This document shows, piece after piece, positions 11,018-20,261 of a stretch of DNA of 64,000 bases (the first letter of the stretch is position 1; every line of letters starts with the position of its first letter). Below the pieces are notes generated by a model. That model saw only the letters and a list, made by a program, of their open reading frames with translations, searched no databases and was not told the origin of the DNA. Position numbers and translations under genes: made by a program. Source of the DNA: Paenibacillus pasadenensis (GTDB lineage: Bacteria > Bacillota > Bacilli > Paenibacillales > Paenibacillaceae); assembly GCF_023715725.1 (NCBI RefSeq), contig NZ_JAMBOT010000003.1:186001-250000 (forward strand), in the 5' to 3' direction.

Positions 11018-11596
11018 CTATTTGATATGCTTCACAGCAAACAGAGCATCCACAGGCTCGTGATCTTCGCCAAACGCTTCAAGAAACGCAAGGTTCGACC
11101 GATCATGCAATCCCTTCATAATAATCACATCATATCCGAGCTCCTCAAGCTCCTCCGGCTCCCAGCCGCTTCGATGCGTCTGATAAACCTCTCCGTTCAT
11201 TCCGTAATGGTCTATGCCAGACTGCGGAAAGAATCCCCGTGGAGTGAACAGCACGACCCTTTCTTTCGCGACACTCTCCGCCTGCCGCAGCACTTCCAAA
11301 CCGTCTTCTTTTGTAAAATGCTCCAGCACGTCAATAAGCGTTACAACGTCAAAGGAACGGCTGACGAACAGCTTGCTGACGTCCTTGGCGTCTGCATTCA
11401 CCGGAATGATAAAAGCTGAATGCGCCGCCATATTTTCCAAATATGGACGATGCACATCCAGCGCGACGATCATACGGGCATTCATCTCTTTAAGCAAATG
11501 GCCCGGACCGCTGCCGATATCCAGCAGAGTGTCTGCGCCTGCGATCAAACGTTTCAAATATTTCAGAAACCGCTTGTTTGTTGTCTCCTGGATCAA
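11018..11596 (-). CDS. Class I SAM-dependent methyltransferase
   Basis: A 192-residue methyltransferase with motif I LLDIGSGPG (about 26-34), an acidic strand-2 end in VALDVHRP and motif IV-like DVVTLIDVLEHF. This is the small UbiE/Coq5-like fold common in glycan and secondary-metabolite gene sets. The TTG at 11596 is chosen because AAGGAGGG lies 6 bases before it; longer in-frame starts add cysteine-rich residues without homology to the fold. The substrate is unknown. Its position between the collagen-like gene and a divergent glycosyltransferase suggests methylation of a spore-surface sugar, as in the BclA anthrose system, but this is inference from context. Confidence 0.75.
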   Translation of the reverse strand: MIQETTNKRFLKYLKRLIAGADTLLDIGSGPGHLLKEMNARMIVALDVHRPYLENMAAHSAFIIPVNADAKDVSKLFVSRSFDVVTLIDVLEHFTKEDGLEVLRQAESVAKERVVLFTPRGFFPQSGIDHYGMNGEVYQTHRSGWEPEELEELGYDVIIMKGLHDRSNLAFLEAFGEDHEPVDALFAVKHIK

Positions 11597-11820
11597 TATG
11601 CTCCCTCCTTGCCTTTCCATACAACAGCATATTCCCAAGCACGGTACAGGCCCCGGCGAACGCCTTGTCCAACTGCAAGAAGGGCGAATGAACGGCTGCA
11701 TTCGGCCATGCCCCTTTTCTCTATTAATCCATAGACTGCTATAAAAGGCCGGCGTTCCATTTGGCGCTGCATGAGAAGAGAAGAGAGCATCCGAACGATC
11801 AGGAGGTGTATCACTACGCC

Positions 11821-13014
11821 ATGTTAATCAGCGTCATTATTCCCAGCCACAACAAGTTCCCCCAGAATCTACTCACCTTGTTTTCGCTAGAACAACAAAC
11901 CGTACCGCCAAATCAATATGAAGTGATTCTTATCGACGACGCGTCCTCCGACTCAACGTCGGACATTCCGCACAATTGGAGCTTCCCGTACCGGCTGCGG
12001 CTGCTTAAGCTTCCTGTCAATGCGGGGCGTCCGGCGGCGCGAAATGCAGGCATCCGCATCGCAGAAGGAGAAATCGTTATTTTCCTCGATGCCGAAGTCC
12101 TTGTGGAGCCTGGTTTTCTTGAATCTCATTTATCGCTTCATCAGCAAGACAGCAGGCTGCTTGCATCCGGCGTGCTGACGATGAAGGGGGTTTATACGCA
12201 GTTAGATCCGGGTTTTAACGCGGGTCAATTAAATGAAGCATATCGGCTTTTGAGCCAGCAGCCCTCGCTTCATTCCTTTTGGAATGACTTTATCGCAACC
12301 GGCAAACCTCAGCAGCTGTTTGGACGCGAAGAGATTCACAGAGGCGCTTTCCGTACGCTCGCCGTGCAAAAGCCTTTTGAAGCCCACTATGAAGAAGAGA
12401 TTCTGCAGCTGCACGGAGACAGATTGCTCGGCTTCCATCTCCCCTGGCTCATTAGCCATACGGGCAATCTTTCGGTGGCAAGAACCGTGTTTCAACAGTT
12501 CGGGCTGTTTGAGGAGTACTCCGGTTACGGATGGGACGATCTGGAGCTTGGCTATCGTCTGCATCTGCAGGGATTCCGGTTCGCCCATATCCGCCATCCT
12601 TATGTGTACCATCAGGAGCATCCGGTATATCCCTCTGTCAACATCGAGGCGCAAACGAACTTTTTTCTTTTTCAGCAAAAATACCGGCAAATCAGTCTGC
12701 TCGTACTGCTGCTTTGCTACATCCCCAATCCAATGAGAATTCATCACGTTCATCTTGTGCTCGATGAAGTTTACCGGCTTGACGCCGAAAGCTCCGGCAT
12801 CTATCTTCCTTTAATCGGTACGTTCCGCTCTATGCTGGAAGCTGCGGGATACCTGCTTCGTTTTAATCAGCCGGTGTCCAATCTGCTCACTCATGCCGGC
12901 TGTCCTCCGGGCAGTCCGGGGCGGGAGCATTTCGAGGCGCAGCGCTCCGCGCTGGCCGTTTCGGGACGGTGGTCAATGCTTAGAGAAGCGCTCCATCGGC
13001 TGATCGTTTTATAG
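11821..13014 (+). CDS. Family 2 glycosyltransferase
   Basis: A 397-residue GT-A glycosyltransferase. The N-terminal ISVIIPSHNK and LIDDASSDSTSD bind the nucleotide sugar, and FLDAEVLVEP supplies the metal-binding acidic pair. The later YGWDDLELGYRL is the ED-type catalytic region of polysaccharide and glycoprotein transferases. No membrane helix is convincing, so it is probably cytosolic. AGGAGGTG lies 12 bases before the ATG at 11821; the GTG inside that site is in frame but cannot have its own ribosome site. Transcribed divergently from the methyltransferase and near the collagen-like gene, it is a candidate for decorating the Gly-X-Thr filament. Confidence 0.8.
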   Translation: MLISVIIPSHNKFPQNLLTLFSLEQQTVPPNQYEVILIDDASSDSTSDIPHNWSFPYRLRLLKLPVNAGRPAARNAGIRIAEGEIVIFLDAEVLVEPGFLESHLSLHQQDSRLLASGVLTMKGVYTQLDPGFNAGQLNEAYRLLSQQPSLHSFWNDFIATGKPQQLFGREEIHRGAFRTLAVQKPFEAHYEEEILQLHGDRLLGFHLPWLISHTGNLSVARTVFQQFGLFEEYSGYGWDDLELGYRLHLQGFRFAHIRHPYVYHQEHPVYPSVNIEAQTNFFLFQQKYRQISLLVLLLCYIPNPMRIHHVHLVLDEVYRLDAESSGIYLPLIGTFRSMLEAAGYLLRFNQPVSNLLTHAGCPPGSPGREHFEAQRSALAVSGRWSMLREALHRLIVL

Positions 13015-13126
13015 GAATAATAAGGAAGTAAGTTGTCAAGCAACCGTTTACAAGCTATCATTAGGCAGTAAGACCCAACATTTCCATTCGTTTATTCTGA
13101 CCGCCTGCACGAAGGAGACGATTGCT

Positions 13127-13600
13127 ATGTCATCCCTGCCTACGCGGCCTGGAGCCTTTATTCCGCTGACCAAGCTGGATGAGATTGACCGCCGCATTAC
13201 AGAACTGCTGCGGGCCAACTCCCGCATGTCTTATACCGATATTAGCAAGGAGGTCGGCATCTCCAGGGTCGGCGTCCAAGCAAGAGTAAATGCACTTATC
13301 GAAAATGGCGTCATCGAACGCTTTACGCTGCTCGTGCACCCGGAAAAAATCGGACTTGGCGTAAACGCCTTTTTTCTGATCGAGGTGGAGCCTAAGCAAA
13401 TTCATGAAGCGGCCGAACGGATCGCGCTTGAACCAGCCGTAACGGAGCTTAGCCGCCTGACCGGACCTAACCGGCTTCATATGCATGCTTTGTTTGCAAA
13501 TTTGGCCGAAATGGAGCTCTTTATGCAAGAACGCTTATACCCGATTCCCGGCGTCACCCATGTCGACAGTCAATTGTTAACCAAACGATACAAATATTGA
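13127..13600 (+). CDS. Lrp/AsnC-family transcriptional regulator
   Basis: A 157-residue regulator. The N-terminal winged helix-turn-helix (LDEIDRRITELL...ISKEVGISRVGVQARVNALIENGVI, about 17-65) has the classical Lrp layout. A C-terminal ligand-binding RAM domain follows (about 75-155), with a beta-alpha-beta pattern typical of AsnC dimers. Such proteins sense amino acids or related small molecules and bind as octamers. GAAGGAG lies 9 bases before the ATG. The gene is solitary and closed by a strong terminator, so targets cannot be inferred from position. Confidence 0.9.
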   Translation: MSSLPTRPGAFIPLTKLDEIDRRITELLRANSRMSYTDISKEVGISRVGVQARVNALIENGVIERFTLLVHPEKIGLGVNAFFLIEVEPKQIHEAAERIALEPAVTELSRLTGPNRLHMHALFANLAEMELFMQERLYPIPGVTHVDSQLLTKRYKY

Positions 13601-13610
13601 TTTACACAGC

Positions 13611-13640
13611 ACAGCCGGAGCCTGCCGCTCCGGCTGTTTT
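13611..13640 (+). terminator. Terminator after the Lrp-family gene
   Basis: Perfect 11-bp arms ACAGCCGGAGC (13611-13621) and GCTCCGGCTGT (13627-13637) followed by TTTG. Confidence 0.85.
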
Positions 13641-13720
13641 GTTATTTTTCGCAGCCTTTTCCCGCTTGCCTAGTTCTTTCGATTCACTTCACTCCCCCTC
13701 CAATTGTCATAAATATGTAA

Positions 13721-14045
13721 GTTAGGCAATTCTCCAATACCTCCTTTCTCTGGAAGCAACAGGGCTAACATTGGCATGACATTGTTAGTTAGGCCAAGCT
13801 TTTTGGATGGGTTCAATTTGTCATTCCCACAAAACCGCAGTTGTCAAAACCGACACATCGTCTGAAAAACCCTTATATATCAAGGACAATTTCACATTTT
13901 TCATCAGAATCAACACATTTAACTCCGCCTTTACGAGAACGTAAAAAAGACATATTCTCAATCCTCCGCAAGTCCCGGTATAGTGTTTGTAAACGCTTTA
14001 CATGCACCGCTTCACTCCGAACGGGCTAACAGTTAGGTTCCTAAC
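13721..14045 (+). promoter_or_regulatory. Leader of the sugar-importer operon with repeated GTTAGG(C) boxes and a palindrome
   Basis: This roughly 490-bp gene-free stretch before the importer contains GTTAGGC at 13721 and 13788, GGCTAAC at 13763 and 14024, and the inverted pair GTTAGG-TT-CCTAAC at 14032-14045. It also has the 15-bp palindrome TGTAAACGCTTTACA at 13988-14002, which resembles LacI-family operators but has odd spacing for a standard cre site. The same heptamer occurs upstream of the AraC regulator gene at 20.1 kb. I infer operator function; no promoter could be placed firmly. Confidence 0.45.
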
Positions 14046-14136
14046 ATTAGCGATGCTGCTTTTGAATGGAACTCCGTTCTGATTGGAAAGCTAAAGCATA
14101 GTATTGCCGCCAAATCCCATTAAAGGAGGTGAACGA

Positions 14137-15114
14137 ATGCAATCGACCCCATACTCCAATCAAGGCGCTTCGTCTCCTAATGACAATGCGCAGCTATCTA
14201 AGACTAAAGGTCGGAATAACTGGAGGCGGGTTACCCGAAACTGGGAGCTCTACATTTTCATCGCTCCAGCATTCTTCTTCTTCCTCATTTTCGCGTACGG
14301 ACCAATGTACGGCATCCAGATTGCATTCAAAAATTACGTTCCAACACTAGGATTCTCCGGAAGCAAATGGGTCGGCTTCGACCACTTCACCCGCTTCTTT
14401 GATTCCTACTATTTCTGGGACATTATCTGGAATACGCTGTCCCTTAGCGTATACGAGCTGGCTATCGGCTTCCCGGTTCCAATTATTTTGGCGCTTGCAT
14501 TCAACGAGGTGAGAACCGGCTTCTTCAAAAAGCTGGTCCAAACCATAACTTACGCGCCTCACTTTATTTCCGTCGTCGTTATGGCGGGCATGATCATTAC
14601 GTTCCTGTCCCCTTCGAACGGCATCCTGATCCACATGATGGAGTGGGTTGGAATTAACCCTCCGGACTTCCTAACCGATCCGGCCTGGTTTAAAACGATG
14701 TACGTCTTGTCCGGCGTGTGGCAAGGTGCCGGCTGGGGTACGATTATTTATCTGGCCGCGTTGTCCGGCGTCGATCCAGGGCTGCATGAGGCCGCGATTA
14801 TCGACGGCGCGAACCGCTGGCAGCGGATGCGTCATATCAACATTCCGACCATTGTGCCGACGATGACGATCCTGCTTATCCTGAACGTCGGCAACATGCT
14901 CAACATCGGTTTCGAGAAAGTATTGCTGCTTCAAAATCCGCTCAACATGGAATCGTCGAACATTATCGCTACGTTCGTCTACAAATCCGGTCTTGTGGAT
15001 GCGCAATACAGCTTCTCCACTGCTGTCGGCCTGTTCAACTCGGTCATCAACTGTATCCTGCTTATCACCATTAATCAGCTCGTTCGCCGCATGAGCCAGA
15101 ACAGCCTCTGGTAG
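14137..15114 (+). CDS. Carbohydrate ABC importer permease, LplB type
   Basis: A 325-residue inner-membrane permease with six transmembrane segments and the ATPase-coupling EAA loop EAAIIDGANRWQRMRHINIP (about 218-237). The cytoplasmic N-terminus is polar. LplB/YtcP/LplA importers of Paenibacilli and Bacilli carry plant and host oligosaccharides and use a shared ATPase encoded elsewhere; no ATPase gene is present here. The ATG at 14137 follows AAAGGAGGTGA. First gene of a three-gene importer unit; the downstream glycosidases suggest fucose- or N-acetylglucosamine-containing oligosaccharides as cargo. Confidence 0.88.
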   Translation: MQSTPYSNQGASSPNDNAQLSKTKGRNNWRRVTRNWELYIFIAPAFFFFLIFAYGPMYGIQIAFKNYVPTLGFSGSKWVGFDHFTRFFDSYYFWDIIWNTLSLSVYELAIGFPVPIILALAFNEVRTGFFKKLVQTITYAPHFISVVVMAGMIITFLSPSNGILIHMMEWVGINPPDFLTDPAWFKTMYVLSGVWQGAGWGTIIYLAALSGVDPGLHEAAIIDGANRWQRMRHINIPTIVPTMTILLILNVGNMLNIGFEKVLLLQNPLNMESSNIIATFVYKSGLVDAQYSFSTAVGLFNSVINCILLITINQLVRRMSQNSLW

Positions 15115-15174
15115 TTCCGCGGCAATGCTCGTCCATTAGCTTTTAGCATGACAAGGAAAGGAGGCTGAGGCTTT

Positions 15175-16086
15175 ATGCAAACCACTGCAATCAAGGAGTC
15201 GAAAGGAGACCGCCTCTTTCTCGCCGCCAACTATATTTACCTGACGATCGCCTTGATTATCGTCGCTTATCCGCTGATCTACATCGTCAGCGCATCCATA
15301 AGCAATCCGCAATACGTGAACTCCGGCGAGATGTGGCTTTTCCCGAAGGATCTGACGTTTGAAGGCTACAAACGCGTCTTCCAGGAAGGAAAGATCTGGA
15401 CCGGCTACCTCAATACGATTATTTACACCGTGCTCGGAACGGCCATCAGCCTGGCCATAACGCTTCCAGCCGCCTATGCGATGTCCCGGAAGGATTTTGT
15501 CGGACGGAATTTCTTCATGGGCATGTTCATGGTTACGATGTTCTTCAGCGGCGGCCTCGTCCCAAGTTACCTGCTCGTTAAGGATCTTGGCATGATCAAC
15601 ACGATCTGGGCCATCGTCATTCCAAGTGCCGCAAGCATCTACAACATCATCGTTACCCGGACGTTCTTCCAGTCCACCATTCCGCGGGAGCTGGAAGAGG
15701 CGGCGCAGATCGACGGCGCTTCGACGACGCGTCTGTTCTTCACCGTCATCATCCCGTTGTCCATGCCGATTATTGCGGTCATGTCCCTGTTCTACGGCGT
15801 TGCCCAGTGGAACAGCTACTTCTCCGCTTTGATCTATCTAAATGACGAGGCGCGCTATCCGCTGCAGATGGTTTTGCGGCAAATTCTCGTCCTGCAGCAA
15901 ATGTCCGCTGCAACCGGCGGCATGATTGAAGGCTCGACGGCGGAAGCGATGAACAACAAGGCGGAGCTCGCCTCGCTGGTCAAATATGCGGTCATTATCG
16001 TCTCGACGCTGCCAATTATCGTGGTGTACCCGTTCCTGCAGCGTTACTTTGTTCAAGGGGTTATGATCGGTTCCGTTAAGGGCTGA
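15175..16086 (+). CDS. Carbohydrate ABC importer permease, YtcP type
   Basis: A 303-residue permease, six predicted transmembrane segments, with EAA loop EEAAQIDGASTTRLFFTVIIP (around 180-200) and the C-terminal YFVQGVMIGSVKG ending that is characteristic of YtcP/AraQ-type subunits. It should pair with the preceding LplB-like subunit to form the translocation pore. It starts 60 bp after the first permease with an AAAGGAGG ribosome site and is followed 41 bp later by the binding-protein gene. Confidence 0.88.
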   Translation: MQTTAIKESKGDRLFLAANYIYLTIALIIVAYPLIYIVSASISNPQYVNSGEMWLFPKDLTFEGYKRVFQEGKIWTGYLNTIIYTVLGTAISLAITLPAAYAMSRKDFVGRNFFMGMFMVTMFFSGGLVPSYLLVKDLGMINTIWAIVIPSAASIYNIIVTRTFFQSTIPRELEEAAQIDGASTTRLFFTVIIPLSMPIIAVMSLFYGVAQWNSYFSALIYLNDEARYPLQMVLRQILVLQQMSAATGGMIEGSTAEAMNNKAELASLVKYAVIIVSTLPIIVVYPFLQRYFVQGVMIGSVKG

Positions 16087-16127
16087 TGATAATATAGAGT
16101 TCAACTACACTAAAGGGGATATCGACA

Positions 16128-17753
16128 ATGACGAAACCTCGCAAAAACCTGAGCAAGCTTATGGCTTCCGTAATCGGCCTGAGCCTTGTTGCAACAACAC
16201 TGGCTGCTTGTTCGGGCGGAAATTCCGCAGAAAACAACACAAATAACACCGGCGGAGCCGGCGCGGAAAGCAACGTTTCCAAAGATGGAATGCCTATCGT
16301 GAAAGAACCTCTTACCCTGTCCTTGATGGCTCCTGACGTAGGTCATGCCAAATGGGAAGATATGGCTTCTTTGAAAGAACTGGAGAAGCTGACAAACATC
16401 AAGCTGACGTTCCAAAACGCTCCAAGCGACAGCTTTGCAACGAAAAAGAACCTCGTTTTCGCCAGCGGCACCTACCCGGACATGTTCTACGCGGCTGACC
16501 TTCTGCCGTCTGAGCAAGTAACGTACGGCGACCAAGGCGTTCTGCTTCCGCTGGAAGATCTGATCGACCAATATGCGCCTAACCTGAAAAAAATTCTGGA
16601 TGCGAATCCGAACATCCGCAAAAATATCACAACGCCGGACGGCCATATCTTCGCGCTGCCGTTCATCAATCCGACTGCTGTCCTTTACCGCAACCCGATG
16701 TGGTACAACGGCGATTTCCTGAAAGCGTTGAACATCAAAGAGCTGCCTAAAACGACGGATGAGCTATACACTTACCTGAAGCGCGTAAAAACCGAAGATC
16801 CGAACGGAAACGGCAAAGCCGACGAAATCCCGCTCGCTTCGGTTAAGCTGACGGATCTGCGCATGTTCTTCATGGGCTTCTGGGGCATGTACAACGAGCA
16901 ATACTATGCCGACAAAGAAGGCAAAGTACACTACTCGCCGCAAGAAGAAGGCTACAAAGGTTATCTGACGTTCCTGAACAAGCTGTGGAGCGAAGACCTG
17001 CTTGACCATGAAACGTTCTCGCAAACGAACGAGCAAAAAGAAGCAAAAATCAAAAACAACCAGGTCGGCGTATTTGACGCATACCACCCTTACATGCCGT
17101 TCAAAGAAGACCAAAACACGAAACATCCTATGATGGCGCTGGTGAAGAGCGAAATTGCCGACTCTCCGGTATACGGCAAACACCCGGGCCAATCCGCATA
17201 CGGCCAGTTCGCGATTTCCAAGACGAACCCGAATCCTGAGGCGGCAATGCGCTGGGTTGACTACATGTACGGCGTAGACGGCGCGGCTCTGATGGATCTT
17301 GGTCCAGAGGGCACGCTTTGGGAGTACACGAACAAAGAAACAAAAGAGAAAAAATTCCTGCCGGTTCCAAACGGCGAGAAATACGACGACTACAGAGGCA
17401 AGCTTACGCCTAACTATGGCATCGTAGCTCCGGGCATCAACCTGCCGGAAACGAAAAAAGGCCTGGAATCCGATTTTGACCTTTGGTTCAAAGAAGAGCT
17501 GAAAAACAAAATCGAGCCATACGCTAAAACGCCTATGCCAAACGTATTCCTGACGCCGGAAGAGCAAACGGAAATTACGGCCCTGTTCTCCGATCTCAAC
17601 CCGTATGTTGAGCAAATGGAAGCGAAGTTTGTTACCGGCCAAGAGCCGCTGGCGAACTGGGACAAATATGTTGCTCAGCTGAAGAAAATGGGCAGCGACC
17701 GCGTCGTGGAAATCTACCAAACGGCTTACGATCGTTGGAACTCGACGAAATAA
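16128..17753 (+). CDS. Extracellular sugar-binding lipoprotein, LplA type
   Basis: A 541-residue binding lipoprotein. The signal peptide ends in LAAC with the lipidated cysteine at 28, then an Asn/Gly/Ser-rich tether (about 29-50), then a two-lobe solute-binding domain typical of the large LplA/YtcQ class that captures oligosaccharides. Lysine is abundant and codon choice is unusually uniform (AAA, GAA, ATC), as expected for a highly expressed gene. AAAGGGGATATC precedes the ATG. It is the last gene before a strong bidirectional terminator. Confidence 0.9.
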   Translation: MTKPRKNLSKLMASVIGLSLVATTLAACSGGNSAENNTNNTGGAGAESNVSKDGMPIVKEPLTLSLMAPDVGHAKWEDMASLKELEKLTNIKLTFQNAPSDSFATKKNLVFASGTYPDMFYAADLLPSEQVTYGDQGVLLPLEDLIDQYAPNLKKILDANPNIRKNITTPDGHIFALPFINPTAVLYRNPMWYNGDFLKALNIKELPKTTDELYTYLKRVKTEDPNGNGKADEIPLASVKLTDLRMFFMGFWGMYNEQYYADKEGKVHYSPQEEGYKGYLTFLNKLWSEDLLDHETFSQTNEQKEAKIKNNQVGVFDAYHPYMPFKEDQNTKHPMMALVKSEIADSPVYGKHPGQSAYGQFAISKTNPNPEAAMRWVDYMYGVDGAALMDLGPEGTLWEYTNKETKEKKFLPVPNGEKYDDYRGKLTPNYGIVAPGINLPETKKGLESDFDLWFKEELKNKIEPYAKTPMPNVFLTPEEQTEITALFSDLNPYVEQMEAKFVTGQEPLANWDKYVAQLKKMGSDRVVEIYQTAYDRWNSTK

Positions 17754-17792
17754 TCGAGCCAAACCAATCGCTTCAGCTTTAGAGAAGACACA

Positions 17793-17824
17793 GAAAACGC
17801 GTGCGGCTGGCCGCACGCGTTTTC
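17793..17824. terminator. Bidirectional terminator
   Basis: A 32-bp near-perfect palindrome: 15-bp arms GAAAACGCGTGCGGC and GCCGCACGCGTTTTC separated by TG. It lies between the convergent binding-protein and AraC-regulator genes, with T-tracts on both sides. Confidence 0.85.
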
Positions 17825-17831
17825 TACGCAT

Positions 17832-20081
17832 TTATTCGCTTTCTGTACCTGCGTCGCTGCCGCGTTTGCGGTACTGGCCAGGCGTCATGCCGGTTTCCTT
17901 TTTGAACTTGCGGATAAAATTCGGCGCATCCAGGTAGCCGACGCGCGGGATAATGTCTTTAATCGGCTCGTTCGTTTCGTCCAGCAGCCGTTTCACTTCT
18001 TCCACCCTTAACTGCCAGACGTAGGTGGTAAAGTTTTGGCCGGTTTTCTCCTTGAAGGAGCGGCTGAAATAAGAAGGAGACAACCCGTGCTCGTCGGCGA
18101 CGGATTCCAGACTAAGCGAATGGTCGGCGTAATGGGCATGAATGTAGGTTAAAGCGCGGTCTAGCAGCGATCTCTCCTCTGTCTGAGCTCTCGATTCCGC
18201 CTCGGAGCAGATTCGGCTGGCAAGCGCCAGCATCGGCTCCTCCAGCGCATCCACGGAGCGGAAGGAGATCAGCGATGGAATGTCGCTTGTCAGCATGCCA
18301 AGCTCCGAAGCGGCCCGCAGCATCGTGTTCAGCACATCAAAGCTCATTGCCCGCGCAAGCTGCGGCGATGCGCCGCTCTCGGCGATGTAATTCAGACATT
18401 CTTTTATGGTAGGCGCCGTTACTTCGTAGCTGCCCTGTTTCAAGGCCAGAGTCAGCTTCATGAGCAATCCCGGCGGAAGCCAGCTCGCTTCTTCCCGGCC
18501 TTGCGGGATAGCGTCGAACCGGCTCACCGTTCCGGCCCCCGAGGCATGTCTGGATTCAAAGGCAGACAGCGCCTCAATATAGGATTGGCTCAGCTGATTC
18601 GGGCTGTCGTATAACCGCCCGGCTCCGATTGACGGCTTAGATAACCCTGCCTCATCGGAAATCCGCTGAACTTCGTCCAGAACATGCTGCAGCGGGTCAT
18701 TGCTTCCTGGTTCAATTGCCCCTCCAGCCGCCAAGCCTACGATTAACGCCATTCGGCGCGGCTCTGGAAGCTCTATGCCATACACCTTTGCTCCTGCTGA
18801 GGGAAGATCAAGCTCCTGCAGACCGGCGTAAATAGCGGGATCGGTCGCTTGCTCATCCTCCCAGCCCAGCACGATGACTGAATAACGATCCTGATCGAAG
18901 CTCAGCTTGAGCGCCTGCAGCAGCTCCTCCGTCATGCTGGCGGGGCCGCCGTACTTAAGCAGCATTAACAGGGCGTGACTCCGCGCATGCGGCTCCTGCA
19001 GATCGGCCATCCGGCTGGAATGCTGGAGCACGCTGCGGATTCGGCTCAGCTCGTCCCGCTGCATACCGCCCGACGCCGGCTGCTTCACCCGCGAGCTGGC
19101 AAACGCCGCTAGCTCGGAAATCGGGCCGTACAGGCGGCGGGCAAGCAGCAGCGCTACAGCGATCCCGGCGGCGGCAAATGCGGCAAGGACTAGAATCATA
19201 ATGCTGCGAAGCTTGACGACACTCGAGAAAAACTGATTGCTTGGCATAGCTGTTACGTAGGTCCACCCGTTCTGCTCGGACTTAACCGATACGACGGAAT
19301 GGGTGGTATCGTTCAGCTTCAGGCTGTGAATGCCTTCGGGCTGTTTAAACAGGCGGTCAACATCCGCATTGCTTACGCTCTCGCCGCGGCTTGTTGAAGT
19401 CAGCACTTGGCCTTTTTCATCGAACACGTAAGTCAGACCTTGATAATTGCCCAGGATGGATGAAATCAGGCCGTTAAACTGCGACTCTTCAATCAAATAC
19501 ATGACCGTTGCATTAGGGTTGGGATGATTGGGCGTAATCGGAACCATATAGGCCATCATGGACTGCTCCGGACCCACGTTCCGGCGAACGAGATCAGCAG
19601 GGCTTAGCGTTGGAAACCGAACTTCGTTCAACGCCTTCTCCACTTCGGTTTTCTCCCAGTTGCGGAAAGCGTATCCACTATGGAATACATCGAGAGTCGA
19701 CATGCCCACGGAAGAAAACACCCTGTCGTCGCCGCGGAAGTAGAGAAACAACTCGCCGATCATCTCGTTCGACGCTTTGTATTGGTCCAGCGCTTTAATC
19801 GCTTCATTGCCGAAGTACGGATCATGCGAACGAAACGCGGTCAGCCTTGTATCATAGGAAATGCGCGACGCAACCGTCAGCAGATCCCTCATGCGGGAAT
19901 CAACCGTATTGCGGGCTTGGGTTAACTGATTAAAATGAGCGCGTTCTACCTCGCTGCGCAGATTGTTTGAGGCGCTTTGCGAAATCGCAACCGCAAACAA
20001 AACGAGCGGCACAAGCAGAACAAGCAGATAAGAAAGCGCATAGTTCAAAAACAGGCGTGATTTCAAGTAACTCTTGTTCAC
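17832..20081 (-). CDS. Membrane-anchored AraC-family regulator (YesS-like)
   Basis: A 749-residue one-component sensor-regulator. TM1 (about 8-30) and TM2 (about 290-315) enclose a roughly 260-residue extracellular sensor domain. A cytoplasmic linker follows, then a C-terminal AraC double helix-turn-helix (about 640-742) with SLESVADEHGLSPSYFSRSFKEKTG and the closing PNFIRKFKKETGMTPGQYRKR. Proteins of this layout control the adjacent LplB/YtcP/LplA importers. The gene is convergent with the importer operon and divergent from the fucosidase gene, and GCCTAAC boxes lie upstream of its start. Confidence 0.9.
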   Translation of the reverse strand: MNKSYLKSRLFLNYALSYLLVLLVPLVLFAVAISQSASNNLRSEVERAHFNQLTQARNTVDSRMRDLLTVASRISYDTRLTAFRSHDPYFGNEAIKALDQYKASNEMIGELFLYFRGDDRVFSSVGMSTLDVFHSGYAFRNWEKTEVEKALNEVRFPTLSPADLVRRNVGPEQSMMAYMVPITPNHPNPNATVMYLIEESQFNGLISSILGNYQGLTYVFDEKGQVLTSTSRGESVSNADVDRLFKQPEGIHSLKLNDTTHSVVSVKSEQNGWTYVTAMPSNQFFSSVVKLRSIMILVLAAFAAAGIAVALLLARRLYGPISELAAFASSRVKQPASGGMQRDELSRIRSVLQHSSRMADLQEPHARSHALLMLLKYGGPASMTEELLQALKLSFDQDRYSVIVLGWEDEQATDPAIYAGLQELDLPSAGAKVYGIELPEPRRMALIVGLAAGGAIEPGSNDPLQHVLDEVQRISDEAGLSKPSIGAGRLYDSPNQLSQSYIEALSAFESRHASGAGTVSRFDAIPQGREEASWLPPGLLMKLTLALKQGSYEVTAPTIKECLNYIAESGASPQLARAMSFDVLNTMLRAASELGMLTSDIPSLISFRSVDALEEPMLALASRICSEAESRAQTEERSLLDRALTYIHAHYADHSLSLESVADEHGLSPSYFSRSFKEKTGQNFTTYVWQLRVEEVKRLLDETNEPIKDIIPRVGYLDAPNFIRKFKKETGMTPGQYRKRGSDAGTESE

Positions 20082-20105
20082 CGCCAGTCGGACCTCCCCT
20101 GATAA

Positions 20106-20164
20106 GCCTAACTTAAATCGCTGGCTTATCTATGTTTTTCAATATATCGGCCTAACAGCCTAAC
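20106..20164. promoter_or_regulatory. GCCTAAC boxes between the AraC gene and the fucosidase gene
   Basis: GCCTAAC occurs at 20106-20112, 20150-20156 and 20158-20164; the last two are direct repeats 8 bp apart. The same heptamer in either orientation recurs before the importer operon at 13.7-14.0 kb. The site lies in the 180-bp divergent region and could serve both genes. Operator function is inferred. Confidence 0.4.
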
Positions 20165-20261
20165 AGAATTTACGAAATATATAGTTCCATGATAACAGAG
20201 CCTATAGACAAATTGGAATCAGGGCTGCGCGTAGCGGAGTCCTGCGGAAGGAGAACCAACT

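Noticed and set aside
13988..14002. Perfect catabolite (cre) site call for TGTAAACGCTTTACA
   Set aside because: The spacing is one base longer than the cre consensus, so only a general LacI-type operator is proposed.
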